In this document: positions 9,141-17,658 of the stretch, piece after piece
Numbering within the stretch: the stretch's first letter is position 1
Layout of the letters: each line of letters opens with the position of its first letter
Source of the DNA: B30-G6 sp964633115
GTDB lineage: Bacteria > Desulfobacterota > Desulfobacteria > Desulfobacterales > B30-G6
NCBI GenBank assembly: GCA_964633115.1
Contig: CAZWEO010000006.1
Coordinates: 1 to 64,000 of the forward strand
DNA: 64,000 nt
Direction of reading: 5' to 3'
Notes under the pieces: generated by a model
Database searches by the model: none
The model's input: the letters and a program-made list of their open reading frames with translations, nothing else
What the model was told of the DNA's origin: nothing
Program-made: the position numbers and the translations under genes

Positions 9141-10196
9141 GTCTTGTTCTGGCGCAGACTCCGATTGACTTAGCATTACATGTCTGATTTCATTATCGAT
9201 TTTATTTATAATTTCTAATGATTCCGGGCTGGAAGTCTCTTGAGCGGCAGCGACGTCATTGATGTTTTTTAGCAATCGTTTTGCTTGTGCCTGGGTATAG
9301 GTTCCTTGCGGGGTAAAATAAGTTTTCAATTTCTTGGCCGTAAGGACCCGCATAATATTGACGCGAACAGCGTCACTCAGTCGAGCCTTGTTTAGTATGT
9401 GGTTTAGCACCAGGGTATATGCCTCCGCGGAAATATGCTTACTGGCGCAGGCCACATCTACCATCGCAAAGGCCAGATCCCTTTCGTATACCGCATCGCT
9501 GGTGGTGATATCTCGCTGGCTATAAACCGCTAGGGCTTCTTCACCAACAATGGTGACGATCCAGGTCAACAGATAGCGAAAGGTGATCTCCCTTACCGAG
9601 GTATAGGCCAGTTTACGCCCCCAGTACCACGGATTCAATACATTATAGGTCATCCAGGCACGGTTACCCGCCTTATACAGCCCTTCGAATTTCTGGAACC
9701 ATTCGATCTTGTTTTTTATTTTTGTATCGTAAAGATTCTTACCCTTGAGGATACGATAAATATTGATGTCCTTTACTGTGTTTAGGGGAAACTCCTTAAG
9801 CTTAAGATTAAGGCGTGCAGCAATCCTCTCATTCAACTGCATTAAATCAGATATTGACGCCTGCAGGATTGGGTCATCTGCTCCCGGATGATAAATTGCA
9901 GCAATCTCTCGTGTAAGTTCGGCAGCCATTTCAAAGACTTTTTTAGGAGCGATGGAGGTCTGCATGGAAAATTTCCGACTCACTGCTTTAACGTGCGCTT
10001 CAATGCAATCGCAGGCCTGTTGATCCGTATCAGTTGGAAGTTGTCGCCGCAGCCGGGCAATTCGCGCAAGGGCGTTATCATTAGCATTAGCTAGCCTTTC
10101 AATTGCAGAGACCTTCCTTCGTCTTAGATGCAAAAGCAGCAGTGCTGTTACAAGAGACGCAGCGACGATGATTAGTATGATCGTATATATATCCAT
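9138..10196 (-). CDS. Hypothetical single-pass membrane protein
   Basis: About 352 residues from ATG 10196. One N-terminal transmembrane helix (TIILIIVAASLVTALLLL) is followed by a basic stop-transfer RRRK and a long, mostly helical cytoplasmic part. I recognise no catalytic motif. An in-frame ATG at 10268 would add 24 polar residues and overlap the neighbouring gene; I prefer 10196 because it puts the anchor at the N-terminus, though neither start has a clear ribosome site. The interior (EKFEGLYKAGNRAWMTYNVLNPWYWGRK) resembles conserved but uncharacterised proteobacterial proteins. Function unknown. Confidence 0.6.
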   Translation of the reverse strand: MDIYTIILIIVAASLVTALLLLHLRRRKVSAIERLANANDNALARIARLRRQLPTDTDQQACDCIEAHVKAVSRKFSMQTSIAPKKVFEMAAELTREIAAIYHPGADDPILQASISDLMQLNERIAARLNLKLKEFPLNTVKDINIYRILKGKNLYDTKIKNKIEWFQKFEGLYKAGNRAWMTYNVLNPWYWGRKLAYTSVREITFRYLLTWIVTIVGEEALAVYSQRDITTSDAVYERDLAFAMVDVACASKHISAEAYTLVLNHILNKARLSDAVRVNIMRVLTAKKLKTYFTPQGTYTQAQAKRLLKNINDVAAAQETSSPESLEIINKIDNEIRHVMLSQSESAPEQD

Positions 10197-10237
10197 ATTT
10201 GATAACTTAATAACTTGGACGATATTAAAAAATGATT

Positions 10238-10549
10238 CTACGCTTTTTGAAGTATGTAACTCAACCATATATAATGATCATTCACTTTAGAGACACCCCG
10301 GTTGAATATGCGCACCACCAAACTAAATTTTTGGAATATCTCCCGAAGGTCCTGATCCGACCACAAATAATAGATCCGGCCATCCGCTTTGCTGTATGAC
10401 ACCTGTCCTTCTTTTAGTGATATCAGAACGAACCCCTTCGTCCGCAAACATTTTATTATATTCCCCAAAGCAATCACCAGTCGATCTGGAGCAATGTGAA
10501 AAGTAGTCTCGTGGTAATCTTTAAACTGTTGCTGGTAGTAATCTGGCAT
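10238..10549 (-). pseudogene. SAM-methyltransferase lacking its SAM-binding domain
   Basis: A 103-residue frame. The first 25 residues (DYYQQQFKDYHETTFHI) match the very start of a class-I methyltransferase family that begins with a YY...A..Y...TF.ID pattern. The rest (GFVLISLKEGQ, then DGRIYYLWSDQDLREIF) matches its C-terminal third. The glycine-rich motif I and the whole Rossmann core that should lie between them are missing, with the frame kept. The family match is from memory of conserved blocks. It is probably an inactive, internally deleted gene, although a small product could still be made. Confidence 0.5.
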
Positions 10550-10681
10550 AACCTAATCAGTACATTAATTTGCGGGACATTAAAATCCTATATTGATATT
10601 TATTGAATGAAATGCGATTAATACATCATATGGCATCGTAAAATCGATTCTGGTGTTCTGATAGGCTGGAGGATGGAACCA

Positions 10682-10855
10682 ATGGACCAGGACAAAGTTC
10701 GCTGCGTTTACTGCAAGCAAAATGCCGAGTTGATTCGAAGCAATAACAAAACCGCCGTGATATGCAGTCGCTGCGGGATCGCGATCGAACTGGAGACCTA
10801 TCGGGAGCTTTTTGACAACTATATCTATGATTCTGATACAGATGGTAATGTTTAA
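10682..10855 (+). CDS. Small zinc-ribbon protein
   Basis: A protein of 57 residues with CVYC near the N-terminus and CSRC about 20 residues later, the two knuckles of a zinc ribbon, followed by an acidic helical tail. GGAGG at 10668-10672 is directly against an earlier in-frame ATG (10673) but is well spaced from ATG 10682, which decides the start. It ends 5 bp before the next gene, so the two should be cotranscribed. It may be an accessory or redox-sensing partner of the ferredoxin-type protein; the role is unknown. Confidence 0.6.
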   Translation: MDQDKVRCVYCKQNAELIRSNNKTAVICSRCGIAIELETYRELFDNYIYDSDTDGNV

Positions 10856-10860
10856 TTACC

Positions 10861-11892
10861 GTGAGCCTTCACTCCTCAAAAAAAGAACGCCATAAGTTTT
10901 GCCAGTTGGTTGGGATGCCGGAATTTATGGCGCCGTGGGTGGATTGTTTTTATGAGCCCGGTGAAATCTCCTGGATTTTATCATACAGTGCCCCTAGCGG
11001 AACTGACCCAAAAGGTTCGAATATTGGCACCGGAAATCAAATTCATAACAAAAAGTTATCGACAGAGTTCCTGAGGCGCTGCTATCGCCGCGCTGTGGCG
11101 GATCTGGATGCCGATGGGACATATATCCCAGCAGGATTCCACAAACGATATGAGATTTGGGCCCTGTTTGAAGGCTGGCAAGATATTCCGGGTGAGATTA
11201 GATCCCGCTTGAATCAGTGGGAACTCGAATACTTTGTAGAAACCAAGAAACCGCATATCCAGGGGTATCAAAAATCCAATTCACGTGACCAAACGATTGT
11301 TTGGCCGGAATATGTCTTATTGGATGAAGCCCTGGAAGTTATCGATAGGGTGCCCCAAATCTATTTATGGCCCTGCAACTGCCGGGCCATGATGAGGGCC
11401 TGCAACAAGTCTGAATTTGTATGTCTCCGATTTCAAAACAACCGCAATTTGGGTTGGGAAATATCAAAACAGCGTGCCAAAGATATTATGTTGGCTGCCC
11501 ATAAAAAGGGCTTGATGCAAAGCGCCGAGATCGGGATCGCCGCCGATGGTTCCATTCATGGAGCCATCTGCAACTGCTGTTCAGACTGCTGCTATCCAGT
11601 GCAACTCGCTAACCACCTTAATATTGCCGGATTATATCCCCTGCGACGTTATTTGGCTGATTTCAATGCAGAAAAATGCACAACCTGTGGCCGCTGTGTC
11701 AAACGATGTCCTTTTCAAGCCTTTACGTTGGCCCCAAGTCCATCCGATGACCCCAAAGCACCTCAAAAAGAGGTCTGCTTCAATGCTAACTTATGCCGCG
11801 GTTGCGGTCTCTGCAGTACCACCTGCCGCGACGACGCCATTGTAATGCAACCCCTGCCATCGTCACCGCTATCGATTCTTTCTGAAATCTGA
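10861..11892 (+). CDS. Cys-rich 4Fe-4S ferredoxin-domain protein
   Basis: 343 residues from a GTG start 5 bp after the zinc-ribbon gene. The first half has no recognisable fold. A middle Cys cluster (PCNCRAMMRAC, and ICNCCSDCCYP near residue 240) precedes two ferredoxin motifs at the C-terminus: CTTCGRCVKRCPFQAF and CRGCGLCSTTCRDDAI. This architecture, with a Cys-rich module then 2x4Fe-4S, is frequent in anaerobic deltaproteobacteria, where it is thought to carry electrons. The partner and substrate are unknown. An internal ATG at 10915 is an alternative start. Confidence 0.75.
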   Translation: MSLHSSKKERHKFCQLVGMPEFMAPWVDCFYEPGEISWILSYSAPSGTDPKGSNIGTGNQIHNKKLSTEFLRRCYRRAVADLDADGTYIPAGFHKRYEIWALFEGWQDIPGEIRSRLNQWELEYFVETKKPHIQGYQKSNSRDQTIVWPEYVLLDEALEVIDRVPQIYLWPCNCRAMMRACNKSEFVCLRFQNNRNLGWEISKQRAKDIMLAAHKKGLMQSAEIGIAADGSIHGAICNCCSDCCYPVQLANHLNIAGLYPLRRYLADFNAEKCTTCGRCVKRCPFQAFTLAPSPSDDPKAPQKEVCFNANLCRGCGLCSTTCRDDAIVMQPLPSSPLSILSEI

Positions 11893-12204
11893 ATCGTAGC
11901 CTCCGCGAAACCCCCTACCATTACCGGATAATGCAATCACATGAACGGCAGGATCCAAATCAGCTTTTTCTACACAACTGCTTAATTCCACAGGCATTTA
12001 TAGTGTGACCCCATTACCACGTTGTGGTCGGTTTAATGTGATTCGAGCGATGCACCCATCAACTGCATAGGATATGGTTTTCATTTTTTAATCTCCACAA
12101 TTGACAGATATGCCTGGCGTTATTATCTTGTTTACAAGGTAGGGGGGGAAAGCCCATTTCCCCTGTTTGTTACACAGCTAACATAACAACCTAACCTCCT
12201 TCTG
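11893..12204. other. Gene-free stretch
   Basis: No supported gene. A weak GGGGAAA/TTTCCCC stem lies near 12146-12163, followed by a T-rich run, and could be a first termination point for the ferredoxin-domain gene upstream. Confidence 0.4.
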
Positions 12205-12237
12205 CTGGCCTCGGTTTTACCGAGGCCAGTCCTTTTT
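12205..12237 (+). terminator. Rho-independent terminator
   Basis: A perfect 10-bp GC-rich stem (CTGGCCTCGG at 12205-12214, complement at 12220-12229), 5-base loop, then TCCTTTTT. It is the strongest intrinsic terminator in this part of the window and is oriented to stop rightward transcription from the 10.7-11.9 kb operon, about 310 bp after its last gene. Confidence 0.8.
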
Positions 12238-12347
12238 CGGACGTTGGTGTTGTGCATTAAGGCGTAAGTTAAAATTCGAGCGCTTATTTCCCTCAAATTG
12301 CCGGTGCGATTCTGAAATATTGTAGTGGCAATCCAGCAAACAAATAC

Positions 12348-12755
12348 TTATGCCAGTTCAATAGCTAACTCAACGGCGTTTTTCAGGGTATTGGCCACAA
12401 TACAACCCCGTTCGGCAATGCTTACCAGTTTTTGCAGCCCGTCGGGATCGCTGGTATCGGCGGATACTTTCATTTCCACAGCAGTAAATCGGGGTGGTGA
12501 AGAAGCCAAGCTAGCGCTAATCTCTAATTTGGTATTGTTTAAGTCGGCTTCCCGGGCTTGGGCCGCCGCCAGAAGATTGCTCATAAAACAGCCTCCCAAG
12601 GACATGAGCAGGTTCTCGCCGCCCATAGCACCCTGATTTTGTCCCCCTTTGGCCTCTGGCCTATCCATGGTAACCGTATGTTCCCGGGCTTTACCCTGGG
12701 ATGCGGTGGGACCGATTTGATCGACATTGACGTTGACTTTTATTACATCGTTCAT
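12348..12755 (-). CDS. OsmC family protein
   Basis: A 135-residue OsmC/Ohr-fold protein. The N-terminal beta-strands end in a GGQNQGAMGGENLLMSLGGCF segment holding the first redox Cys, and the second lies in ERGCIVANTL, so both peroxidatic positions of the family are present. Expected role: reduction of organic hydroperoxides, or a related thiol function. A strong AAGGAGG ribosome site precedes ATG 12755. It is divergent from an AraC-type regulator 324 bp away, which may control it. Confidence 0.82.
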   Translation of the reverse strand: MNDVIKVNVNVDQIGPTASQGKAREHTVTMDRPEAKGGQNQGAMGGENLLMSLGGCFMSNLLAAAQAREADLNNTKLEISASLASSPPRFTAVEMKVSADTSDPDGLQKLVSIAERGCIVANTLKNAVELAIELA

Positions 12756-13079
12756 GGTATTTCCTCCTTCATTGCAATTATGATAGTAAACCTGATGAGC
12801 TAGTGGCAGACGTTATTAGTAGAGAACTCGCCAATAAGTAAGGTTGTATGGATATGGATGCTCGTCTTAAAAATGGCGTGAGAACCTTTAGATTTGAAGC
12901 AACTAAGTCCCATACCATAAAAACGCTTAACAATATAATAATCCTAAGCAACTTGGAACCACAATGCAACCAACTGTCAGCTTTCCTGTCCTGGAAGCTG
13001 GTTTTTCATCATTCAATATAATTGAGGTGAAGATCCTATTGAAAAATGAAGCTAGTTTGGGTAATAAAATTGAACTATT
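12756..13079. other. Divergent intergenic region
   Basis: 324 bp separating osmC (leftward) from the AraC-type regulator (rightward). It must hold both promoters, but I find no box pair good enough to name. No coding frame is supported. Confidence 0.4.
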
Positions 13080-14069
13080 ATGGCAAACGATATTAGGCAA
13101 AACATGCAACGCGATGAATACCTTGCGCGTATCAACCGCGTAATCGATTACATTGAAAAAAATCTGGATGGTGATCTTTCTTTGCAGAAATTAGCCAGTG
13201 TGGCTAATTTTTCACGCTTTCACTTTCATCGCATCTTTAAATCCATGGTCAACGAAACCCTGAACCGGTTTATACAACGGGTGCGGGTTGAAAAAGCTGC
13301 ATCACAACTTATTAGCAACCCGCGGAAATCCATCACAGAGATTGCACTGGATACCGGATTTAGCGGATCGGCCTCTTTTGCCCGGGCCTTTCGTGAAATT
13401 TTTCAGATGAATGCCAGTACCTACCGCTCATCCGCAAAAAACACCCAGAGCAATATCCGTGAAACGGACAGCAAGATTCGGAAACCGATTGGCAAGAATC
13501 GTGAAGACGCACTTGAATTCTCCTTTTATATTGATGCACAAACCCATTACCCAACATGGAGGATTCAAATGAATGCACAACCTGAAATGAAAGTCGAAGT
13601 CAAAGAAATGCCTGAATTTACTGTTGCCTACGTACGCCATATCGGTCCCTACAAAGGCGACAGTGCCCTGTTTGAGAGTATGTTTAACAAAATTATGACC
13701 TGGGCCGGCCCGCGTGGGCTGCTACAAATTCCAGAGACCAAGGTTTTATCGGTATATCATGACGATCCCAAGGTTACCGACGAAAACAAACTGAGGACGA
13801 GCGCCTGTATTAGTATACCGGACGATACCCCCGTAGACGGTGAAATTGGAAAGATGACCCTGCCAGGCGGCCAGTTTGCAGTGGCCCGCTTTGAACTAAA
13901 AGATGACGAGTATGAGGCTGCCTGGGACGCGCTCATGGGAGGCTGGTTGCCGGATAGCGGTTATCAGCCCGACGATCGCCTATGCTATGAACTCTGCCAC
14001 ACGAGCCCCAAGGATAACCCTGAGGGGCGGAGTAAGGTGGATATTTGTATTCCTGTCAAACCCTTATAA
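13080..14069 (+). CDS. AraC-family regulator with GyrI-like effector domain
   Basis: A 329-residue protein. Residues about 10-115 are the double helix-turn-helix of AraC proteins (LQKLASVANFSRFHFHRIFK, then ITEIALDTGFSGSASFARAF). Residues about 165-329 form a GyrI/AraC_E_bind small-molecule-binding domain beginning MKVEVKEMPEFTVAYVRHIGPY and ending KVDICIPVK. Such Rob/BmrR-like proteins sense amphipathic compounds. The ATG at 13080 has no clear ribosome site; a second one at 13104 keeps the whole HTH. Divergent from osmC, suggesting a local stress regulon, which is inference. Confidence 0.88.
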   Translation: MANDIRQNMQRDEYLARINRVIDYIEKNLDGDLSLQKLASVANFSRFHFHRIFKSMVNETLNRFIQRVRVEKAASQLISNPRKSITEIALDTGFSGSASFARAFREIFQMNASTYRSSAKNTQSNIRETDSKIRKPIGKNREDALEFSFYIDAQTHYPTWRIQMNAQPEMKVEVKEMPEFTVAYVRHIGPYKGDSALFESMFNKIMTWAGPRGLLQIPETKVLSVYHDDPKVTDENKLRTSACISIPDDTPVDGEIGKMTLPGGQFAVARFELKDDEYEAAWDALMGGWLPDSGYQPDDRLCYELCHTSPKDNPEGRSKVDICIPVKPL

Positions 14070-14072
14070 AAA

Positions 14073-14101
14073 CATGCCCGCCAGCATAGCTGGCGGGCAT
14101 G
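14073..14101. terminator. Bidirectional terminator
   Basis: Perfect 13-bp stem (CATGCCCGCCAGC at 14073-14085 with its complement at 14089-14101) with a 3-base loop. It is followed by CTTTTATT on the plus strand and TTTTTATAAGG on the minus strand. It sits exactly between the convergent AraC-type and YedY-like genes. Confidence 0.85.
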
Positions 14102-14104
14102 CTT

Positions 14105-14803
14105 TTATTCTTCATAGCGTTCTTCCTTCCAGGGATCTGCGCTATTGCTGTAACCACTGGTTTCGTAAAAACCAGGCTCATCCACAGCAGAAAATTTGAT
14201 TCGCTGCAGCCATTTGACGCTTTTATAAAAATAGCGATCAGGTACCAAGGCCCGTAGCGGTGCACCGTGTTTTTGGGGAAGATCTTGACCGGAAAATCCA
14301 TGCGCCAGGAGTACATTCTCCTTTTTAGCCTCTTGAATCGGAATACTGCTGGTATAGCCACTGGGTGCTTCAAAGATAACAAAGCCAGCAGTGTCCCTTA
14401 CTTTGACCAAATCCATAATGACCTGCATTGGTATCCCGCGCCAACGAGAATCGAGCAGCGTCCAGCCCGTGACGCAATGTACATCGCAGGTCTGAGTGAC
14501 TTGTTTTAACGTCATCAGATCGGATAATTTCAAGTTCATTGGCTTTTGCACATCACCCTGAATTTCGAGTTGCCATCCTGGCACGCTGCCTTCACCGGTA
14601 GCACCACCCATGTTCCGTATCGTTTCAACAGCATGCTGTCCCGGAGGGATGGGGGGACGCCCATCCGGTCTCAATTCTGCCGCCAGGGCTTGATTGTCAA
14701 AGTCCATCAGCTTCATGAACACGCCAGGTAACCCGATGGATACAATACTGCCACCGGTAGCCGCCATAAATTTCCGACGAGATATTTTTTTTAAATTTTT
14801 CAT
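14105..14803 (-). CDS. YedY/MsrP-like molybdopterin oxidoreductase, Tat-exported
   Basis: A 232-residue protein with a twin-arginine signal (SRRKFMAATGG) at the N-terminus and an oxidoreductase molybdopterin-binding domain. The Mo-ligating cysteine is in CDVHCVTGWTLLDSRWRG near residue 110, and the YFYKSVKWLQRIKF block near residue 197 is typical of the sulfite-oxidase fold. It should act in the periplasm after cofactor insertion. No MsrQ-type heme partner is adjacent, so a methionine-sulfoxide-reductase role is unproven. The gene is shorter than E. coli MsrP. Confidence 0.82.
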   Translation of the reverse strand: MKNLKKISRRKFMAATGGSIVSIGLPGVFMKLMDFDNQALAAELRPDGRPPIPPGQHAVETIRNMGGATGEGSVPGWQLEIQGDVQKPMNLKLSDLMTLKQVTQTCDVHCVTGWTLLDSRWRGIPMQVIMDLVKVRDTAGFVIFEAPSGYTSSIPIQEAKKENVLLAHGFSGQDLPQKHGAPLRALVPDRYFYKSVKWLQRIKFSAVDEPGFYETSGYSNSADPWKEERYEE

Positions 14804-14833
14804 AGTGATCCCTCTATATTACTCTTTGTTTTC

Positions 14834-14938
14834 TCAGCGTATCTGCTTACCGAGAAAATTCAGATAAAAGTGCGCCGCAGCTTCTGGTTTTTCCAACATG
14901 GGAACGTGCCCCACATTCTCCATGATTACTTTTCTGGC
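14834..14938 (-). pseudogene. Alpha/beta-hydrolase C-terminal remnant
   Basis: A 34-codon open stretch reading ARKVIMENVGHVPMLEKPEA and then AAHFYLNFLGKQ, ending TGA at 14834. The GHVPMLEKPE block with its catalytic His is the hallmark C-terminus of alpha/beta hydrolases. A stop codon lies immediately upstream in frame and there is no start or N-terminal domain, so this is a fossil of a deleted gene just upstream of the YedY-like gene. Confidence 0.6.
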
Positions 14939-15382
14939 CTAATGATCACCTTTTTCATCATATCTGGCATATTGTCATCCTCAGACTGCCATCAGCAATA
15001 TTCTAATTCCGAATCTAACAGTGAATTTTCCACAGGGTATTTATTAAGATAATAACATATCAGCTTCGAGACAAGTAATAATCTTGGCCCTTGGCTAAGC
15101 TATCGTCCTGAAATAATAGATTCCATTATTACAGGAAAAAGTGCTAAATTCTGAAATTTCTCAATAACAAGTTCAGATTTGGAGTTCTGCTGCAATTGTA
15201 GTATAATTTTGTATTGAAATTATCGACGATGTTTCACAACATGTGTTATAGCTATTGTCATAATAACGTTCCGATTCGAAGGAAAAGCGAGACACCTATT
15301 TTTTTCAGAACATATCTTTGACATTTGGTATAAAGCATTCGAAATACGATGCTCTCGCTTCCAATTATCATGAGAGGGAACC
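14939..15382. other. AT-rich gene-free stretch
   Basis: About 440 bp of AT-rich DNA next to a gene fossil. No supported coding frame, RNA or repeat. A TTGACA word occurs near 15320 without a good -10 box. Confidence 0.4.
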
Positions 15383-15709
15383 ATTAAAAAAATTTGTACA
15401 TTCGTCATTCTTTGGTTGGTTGCATTCAATCTTATCTGCTCAAACGCCATTGCAGATAATGCAGAGATGGTAGCGGTAAAAGCTGCGCAACAATGGCTAT
15501 CCCTGGTTGATGCCGGAAAATTTGATCATAGTTGGGAGGCGGCTGCAGCACTATTTAAAAATGCGATTAGCAAAGCGAAGTGGCATCAAACCATCAAAGC
15601 CGTTAGACCGCCACTGGGTAAGCTAAAATCACGCAACTTGACATCTGCAACTTATACCACCGCACTGCCAGGCGCACCCGATGGTGAGTACGTCGTCATC
15701 CAGCCCTAA
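15383..15709 (+). pseudogene. DUF4019 secreted protein, start lost and 3' truncated
   Basis: The frame encodes a signal peptide (KKICTFVILWLVAFNLICSN, then AIA as the likely cleavage site) and a DUF4019 core with SLVDAGKFDHSWEAAAALFK and a conserved PGAPDGEYVV end. The signal peptide begins at an ATT codon (15383) located 6 nt after a GAGAGGG ribosome site, exactly where ATG is expected. After GEYVVIQP the frame stops, about 30-40 residues short of the family's usual end. ATT is a very rare initiator, so I read this as a decayed gene; a short TTG-started product (15416) would lack a complete signal. Confidence 0.5.
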
Positions 15710-15942
15710 TCAACCGTATCCCCAACATTGATTAGGCGAATTGCCTTCCATTTACCCTGCCGGTATCGAAGCAAAGAAACACTAAACAAGGTCAATACAT
15801 ATATTGTCAGGATGATCCAGCAGGCATAAAGGCGATGGCTTCTATAGAAATAACAATGTTGCTTGTTGCCAAGGCCACCTTGCCAAGTATACCCAATCTT
15901 TTATTGCCCTGCGCAGGCACAAAATCGTCCTTAGTCTAGCCC

Positions 15943-16221
15943 ATGTGGATTAAAAATCAGATTTCTTATAAGTCAGATAAGCCTCGTCATAATTTTCGCC
16001 GCATTGATTTGGCAGTTTCCGGCTTATCTTTACGCGGATCAAAACATGACAGCACAATCATGCAATTCTGGTATGTGGATGATGGCGACGAAACAGCTGC
16101 GACACTATTCGAACAGCATTTTTCTAATTTTTATCAACCTGATTTCAAGCCGATTATGGCTTATAACAGTCGTCACTTCACACAGTCATTGGTTCAGCTG
16201 CATCCGGATTTATTTGAATAA
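15943..16221 (+). CDS. Hypothetical protein (doubtful)
   Basis: A 92-residue open frame between gene fossils. Composition is plausible for a protein (aromatic-rich, acidic C-terminus) but I recognise nothing in it, and there is no convincing ribosome site before the start. It could equally be a random frame in decayed DNA. Confidence 0.25.
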   Translation: MWIKNQISYKSDKPRHNFRRIDLAVSGLSLRGSKHDSTIMQFWYVDDGDETAATLFEQHFSNFYQPDFKPIMAYNSRHFTQSLVQLHPDLFE

Positions 16222-16247
16222 AATTTTGAAGCACTCTCAGAATATAT

Positions 16248-16390
16248 AGGCGTTGTCTAAAGATCAGATTTTTGTTCAAGATCAAGGCGGCTGATCGTTT
16301 CAATCCGCAGGAATACTTGTAGTATTTCGAGATGTTGAAACGTGAAGCCAACACCGATATTGAGCAAAAAGATTTCTTAAGACAAAGCCT
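16248..16390. repeat. MITE-like long imperfect inverted repeat
   Basis: About 143 bp. The left end AGGCGTTGTCTAAAGATC and the complement of the right end, AGGCTTTGTCTTAAGAAATC, match, and the similarity continues inward to GTTTCAA on both sides. A small palindrome, AATACTTGTAGTATT, lies at the centre. The right end supplies two bases of the stop codon of the GH114-like gene. The layout fits a non-autonomous mobile palindrome. Confidence 0.6.
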
Positions 16391-17222
16391 ATTGGCAGGA
16401 GTACCGAAAGGAATCATCCAAGTCGAGTGGCAACACCAGCGTGCTGAATTGCCGATTCAGTGCGTCAGTACACAGCGTTGTCCGAGCCGATGGATTGGTA
16501 ACATACTCATTATCATATTCAGCACTGAGTACCGGTTTGCCGGCATCGATAAAGGCTGCCAGCAAATCGCACTCATCATAAGCAAAACATTCTTCGTTGA
16601 CCCCAAAATCATAGTAGTCAATCAGATCTTCAACTTGATCGAGATCGTTTTTCAAGCCGACTGCCAAGTCGCGTTCATGGGCCAGATTGGCAATTCGCCG
16701 ATTGTATGCCAGCTGGTCTGCCGCTGTGAGATCGAACCCAGAATTATTAACATATCCGTCCATGTTGTCAGGTTCTACCCCGTCGCAATTTTTTTGAACA
16801 GCCAAGTCCATACGATCTTGCATGATCGCCAGGATAGATTCGGAACGGATATCCAGCCAGCGTTCGTTTGGCCAACCACTCAGCGTATTACCCAGATCGT
16901 CGGAATCAAACGCATTGGCATCCGTTCGCCAGTCTTCGAAGGAGCCAGCCGAAAAATAGCAGATCACAATCCGGCCATCGGCTTGAAGCTGCTGGATTAG
17001 GGCTGCAGATGTATCGAAAAGATCGACATCATAGGCTGTGTTAATAGTGCCGATCAACTGCCATTGCCATGTGGTCGAAACAGAAGGACGGTACCAGTTG
17101 CCAGTCGTAATGGGTGCAATGTCCGCATCGGCGTCATCGTCGTCTCCATTACCTGAAGAGCCGCCATTGAAACAGCCACCCATTAATAATAGTACCAGAA
17201 TACTCAACAGGCAGATTCGCAT
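16389..17222 (-). CDS. GH114-like (endo-alpha-1,4-polygalactosaminidase fold) lipoprotein
   Basis: A 277-residue protein. A type II signal peptide with lipobox LMGGC (Cys17) is followed by a Gly/Ser/Asp-rich linker, then a TIM-barrel with WQWQLIGTINTAYDVDLFD, ICYFSAGSFEDWR and a DGVEPDNMDGY active-site segment, all typical of the GH114 family. Predicted role: cell-surface hydrolase of an aminosugar polymer. It ends abruptly inside the terminal inverted repeat of a MITE-like element (stop TAG at 16389-16391), so the original C-terminus may have been trimmed. Confidence 0.75.
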   Translation of the reverse strand: MRICLLSILVLLLMGGCFNGGSSGNGDDDDADADIAPITTGNWYRPSVSTTWQWQLIGTINTAYDVDLFDTSAALIQQLQADGRIVICYFSAGSFEDWRTDANAFDSDDLGNTLSGWPNERWLDIRSESILAIMQDRMDLAVQKNCDGVEPDNMDGYVNNSGFDLTAADQLAYNRRIANLAHERDLAVGLKNDLDQVEDLIDYYDFGVNEECFAYDECDLLAAFIDAGKPVLSAEYDNEYVTNPSARTTLCTDALNRQFSTLVLPLDLDDSFRYSCQ

Positions 17223-17333
17223 GAGCCCTCACGCCTAAACACTATTAGGTGGCCTCTCATTATTCTTGTGGTCCTAAATTTGTTCTGTTTCGTGTTAGAA
17301 ATTGTTCATACTAGTTTGATTTTTAGACAACTG

Positions 17334-17516
17334 CTATGGTCTCGGACGACCTAGTCTTAGATAATCGCTTTTAATCGACCGCAGATATTGCCAGTGGGTC
17401 TTACGTTTGGGTCGTATTTTGATATCGACGATGCAATCTTCGCATAAGGATTTGCCGCAATACATGTGGACGCCACCGGCTTCTAATTCTGAGTTGCAGG
17501 AATCGCAGCAAATCAA
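17334..17516 (-). CDS. Small Cys-rich zinc-binding protein
   Basis: About 60 residues with CCDSC and YCGKSLCEDC, two zinc-knuckle-like pairs, then a basic tail (KIRPKRKTHWQYLRSIK). The frame is open further upstream to an ATG at 17633, but that part translates the double-hairpin repeat at 17614-17654, so I prefer the TTG at 17516 immediately before the first CC pair. No strong ribosome site. Function unknown; a DNA- or protein-binding adaptor is possible. Confidence 0.45.
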   Translation of the reverse strand: MICCDSCNSELEAGGVHMYCGKSLCEDCIVDIKIRPKRKTHWQYLRSIKSDYLRLGRPRP

Positions 17517-17613
17517 GGGAGCCTGACTGATTTTAGTTTTGAATTTTAAATTTGAATTCCCCGCTGCTTGGCAGCGGCCGCAGTAAACAGCTGTAGATGA
17601 ATTCAAATTCGGA

Positions 17614-17654
17614 GCGACGCAGTCGCGTTTCATAAAATCGTTCTACGATTTTAT
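17614..17654 (-). repeat. Double-hairpin intergenic repeat, copy 1
   Basis: Two adjacent palindromes: GCGAC-GCA-GTCGC (17614-17626) and ATAAAATCGT-TCT-ACGATTTTAT (17632-17654). Read on the minus strand it is closely similar to 36314-36354 and 42323-42363. It lies just downstream of the STAS-like gene and may end its transcript. Confidence 0.6.
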
Positions 17655-17658
17655 TCGG

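Noticed and set aside
15714..15900. Minus-strand open stretch with a hydrophobic helix (LYACWIILTIYVLTLFSVSL)
   Set aside because: No start codon or ribosome site; could be a membrane-protein fossil but is too weak to call.
16332..17000. 222-residue plus-strand frame opposite the GH114-like gene
   Set aside because: The minus frame has a lipobox and clear GH114 motifs, so this is its shadow.
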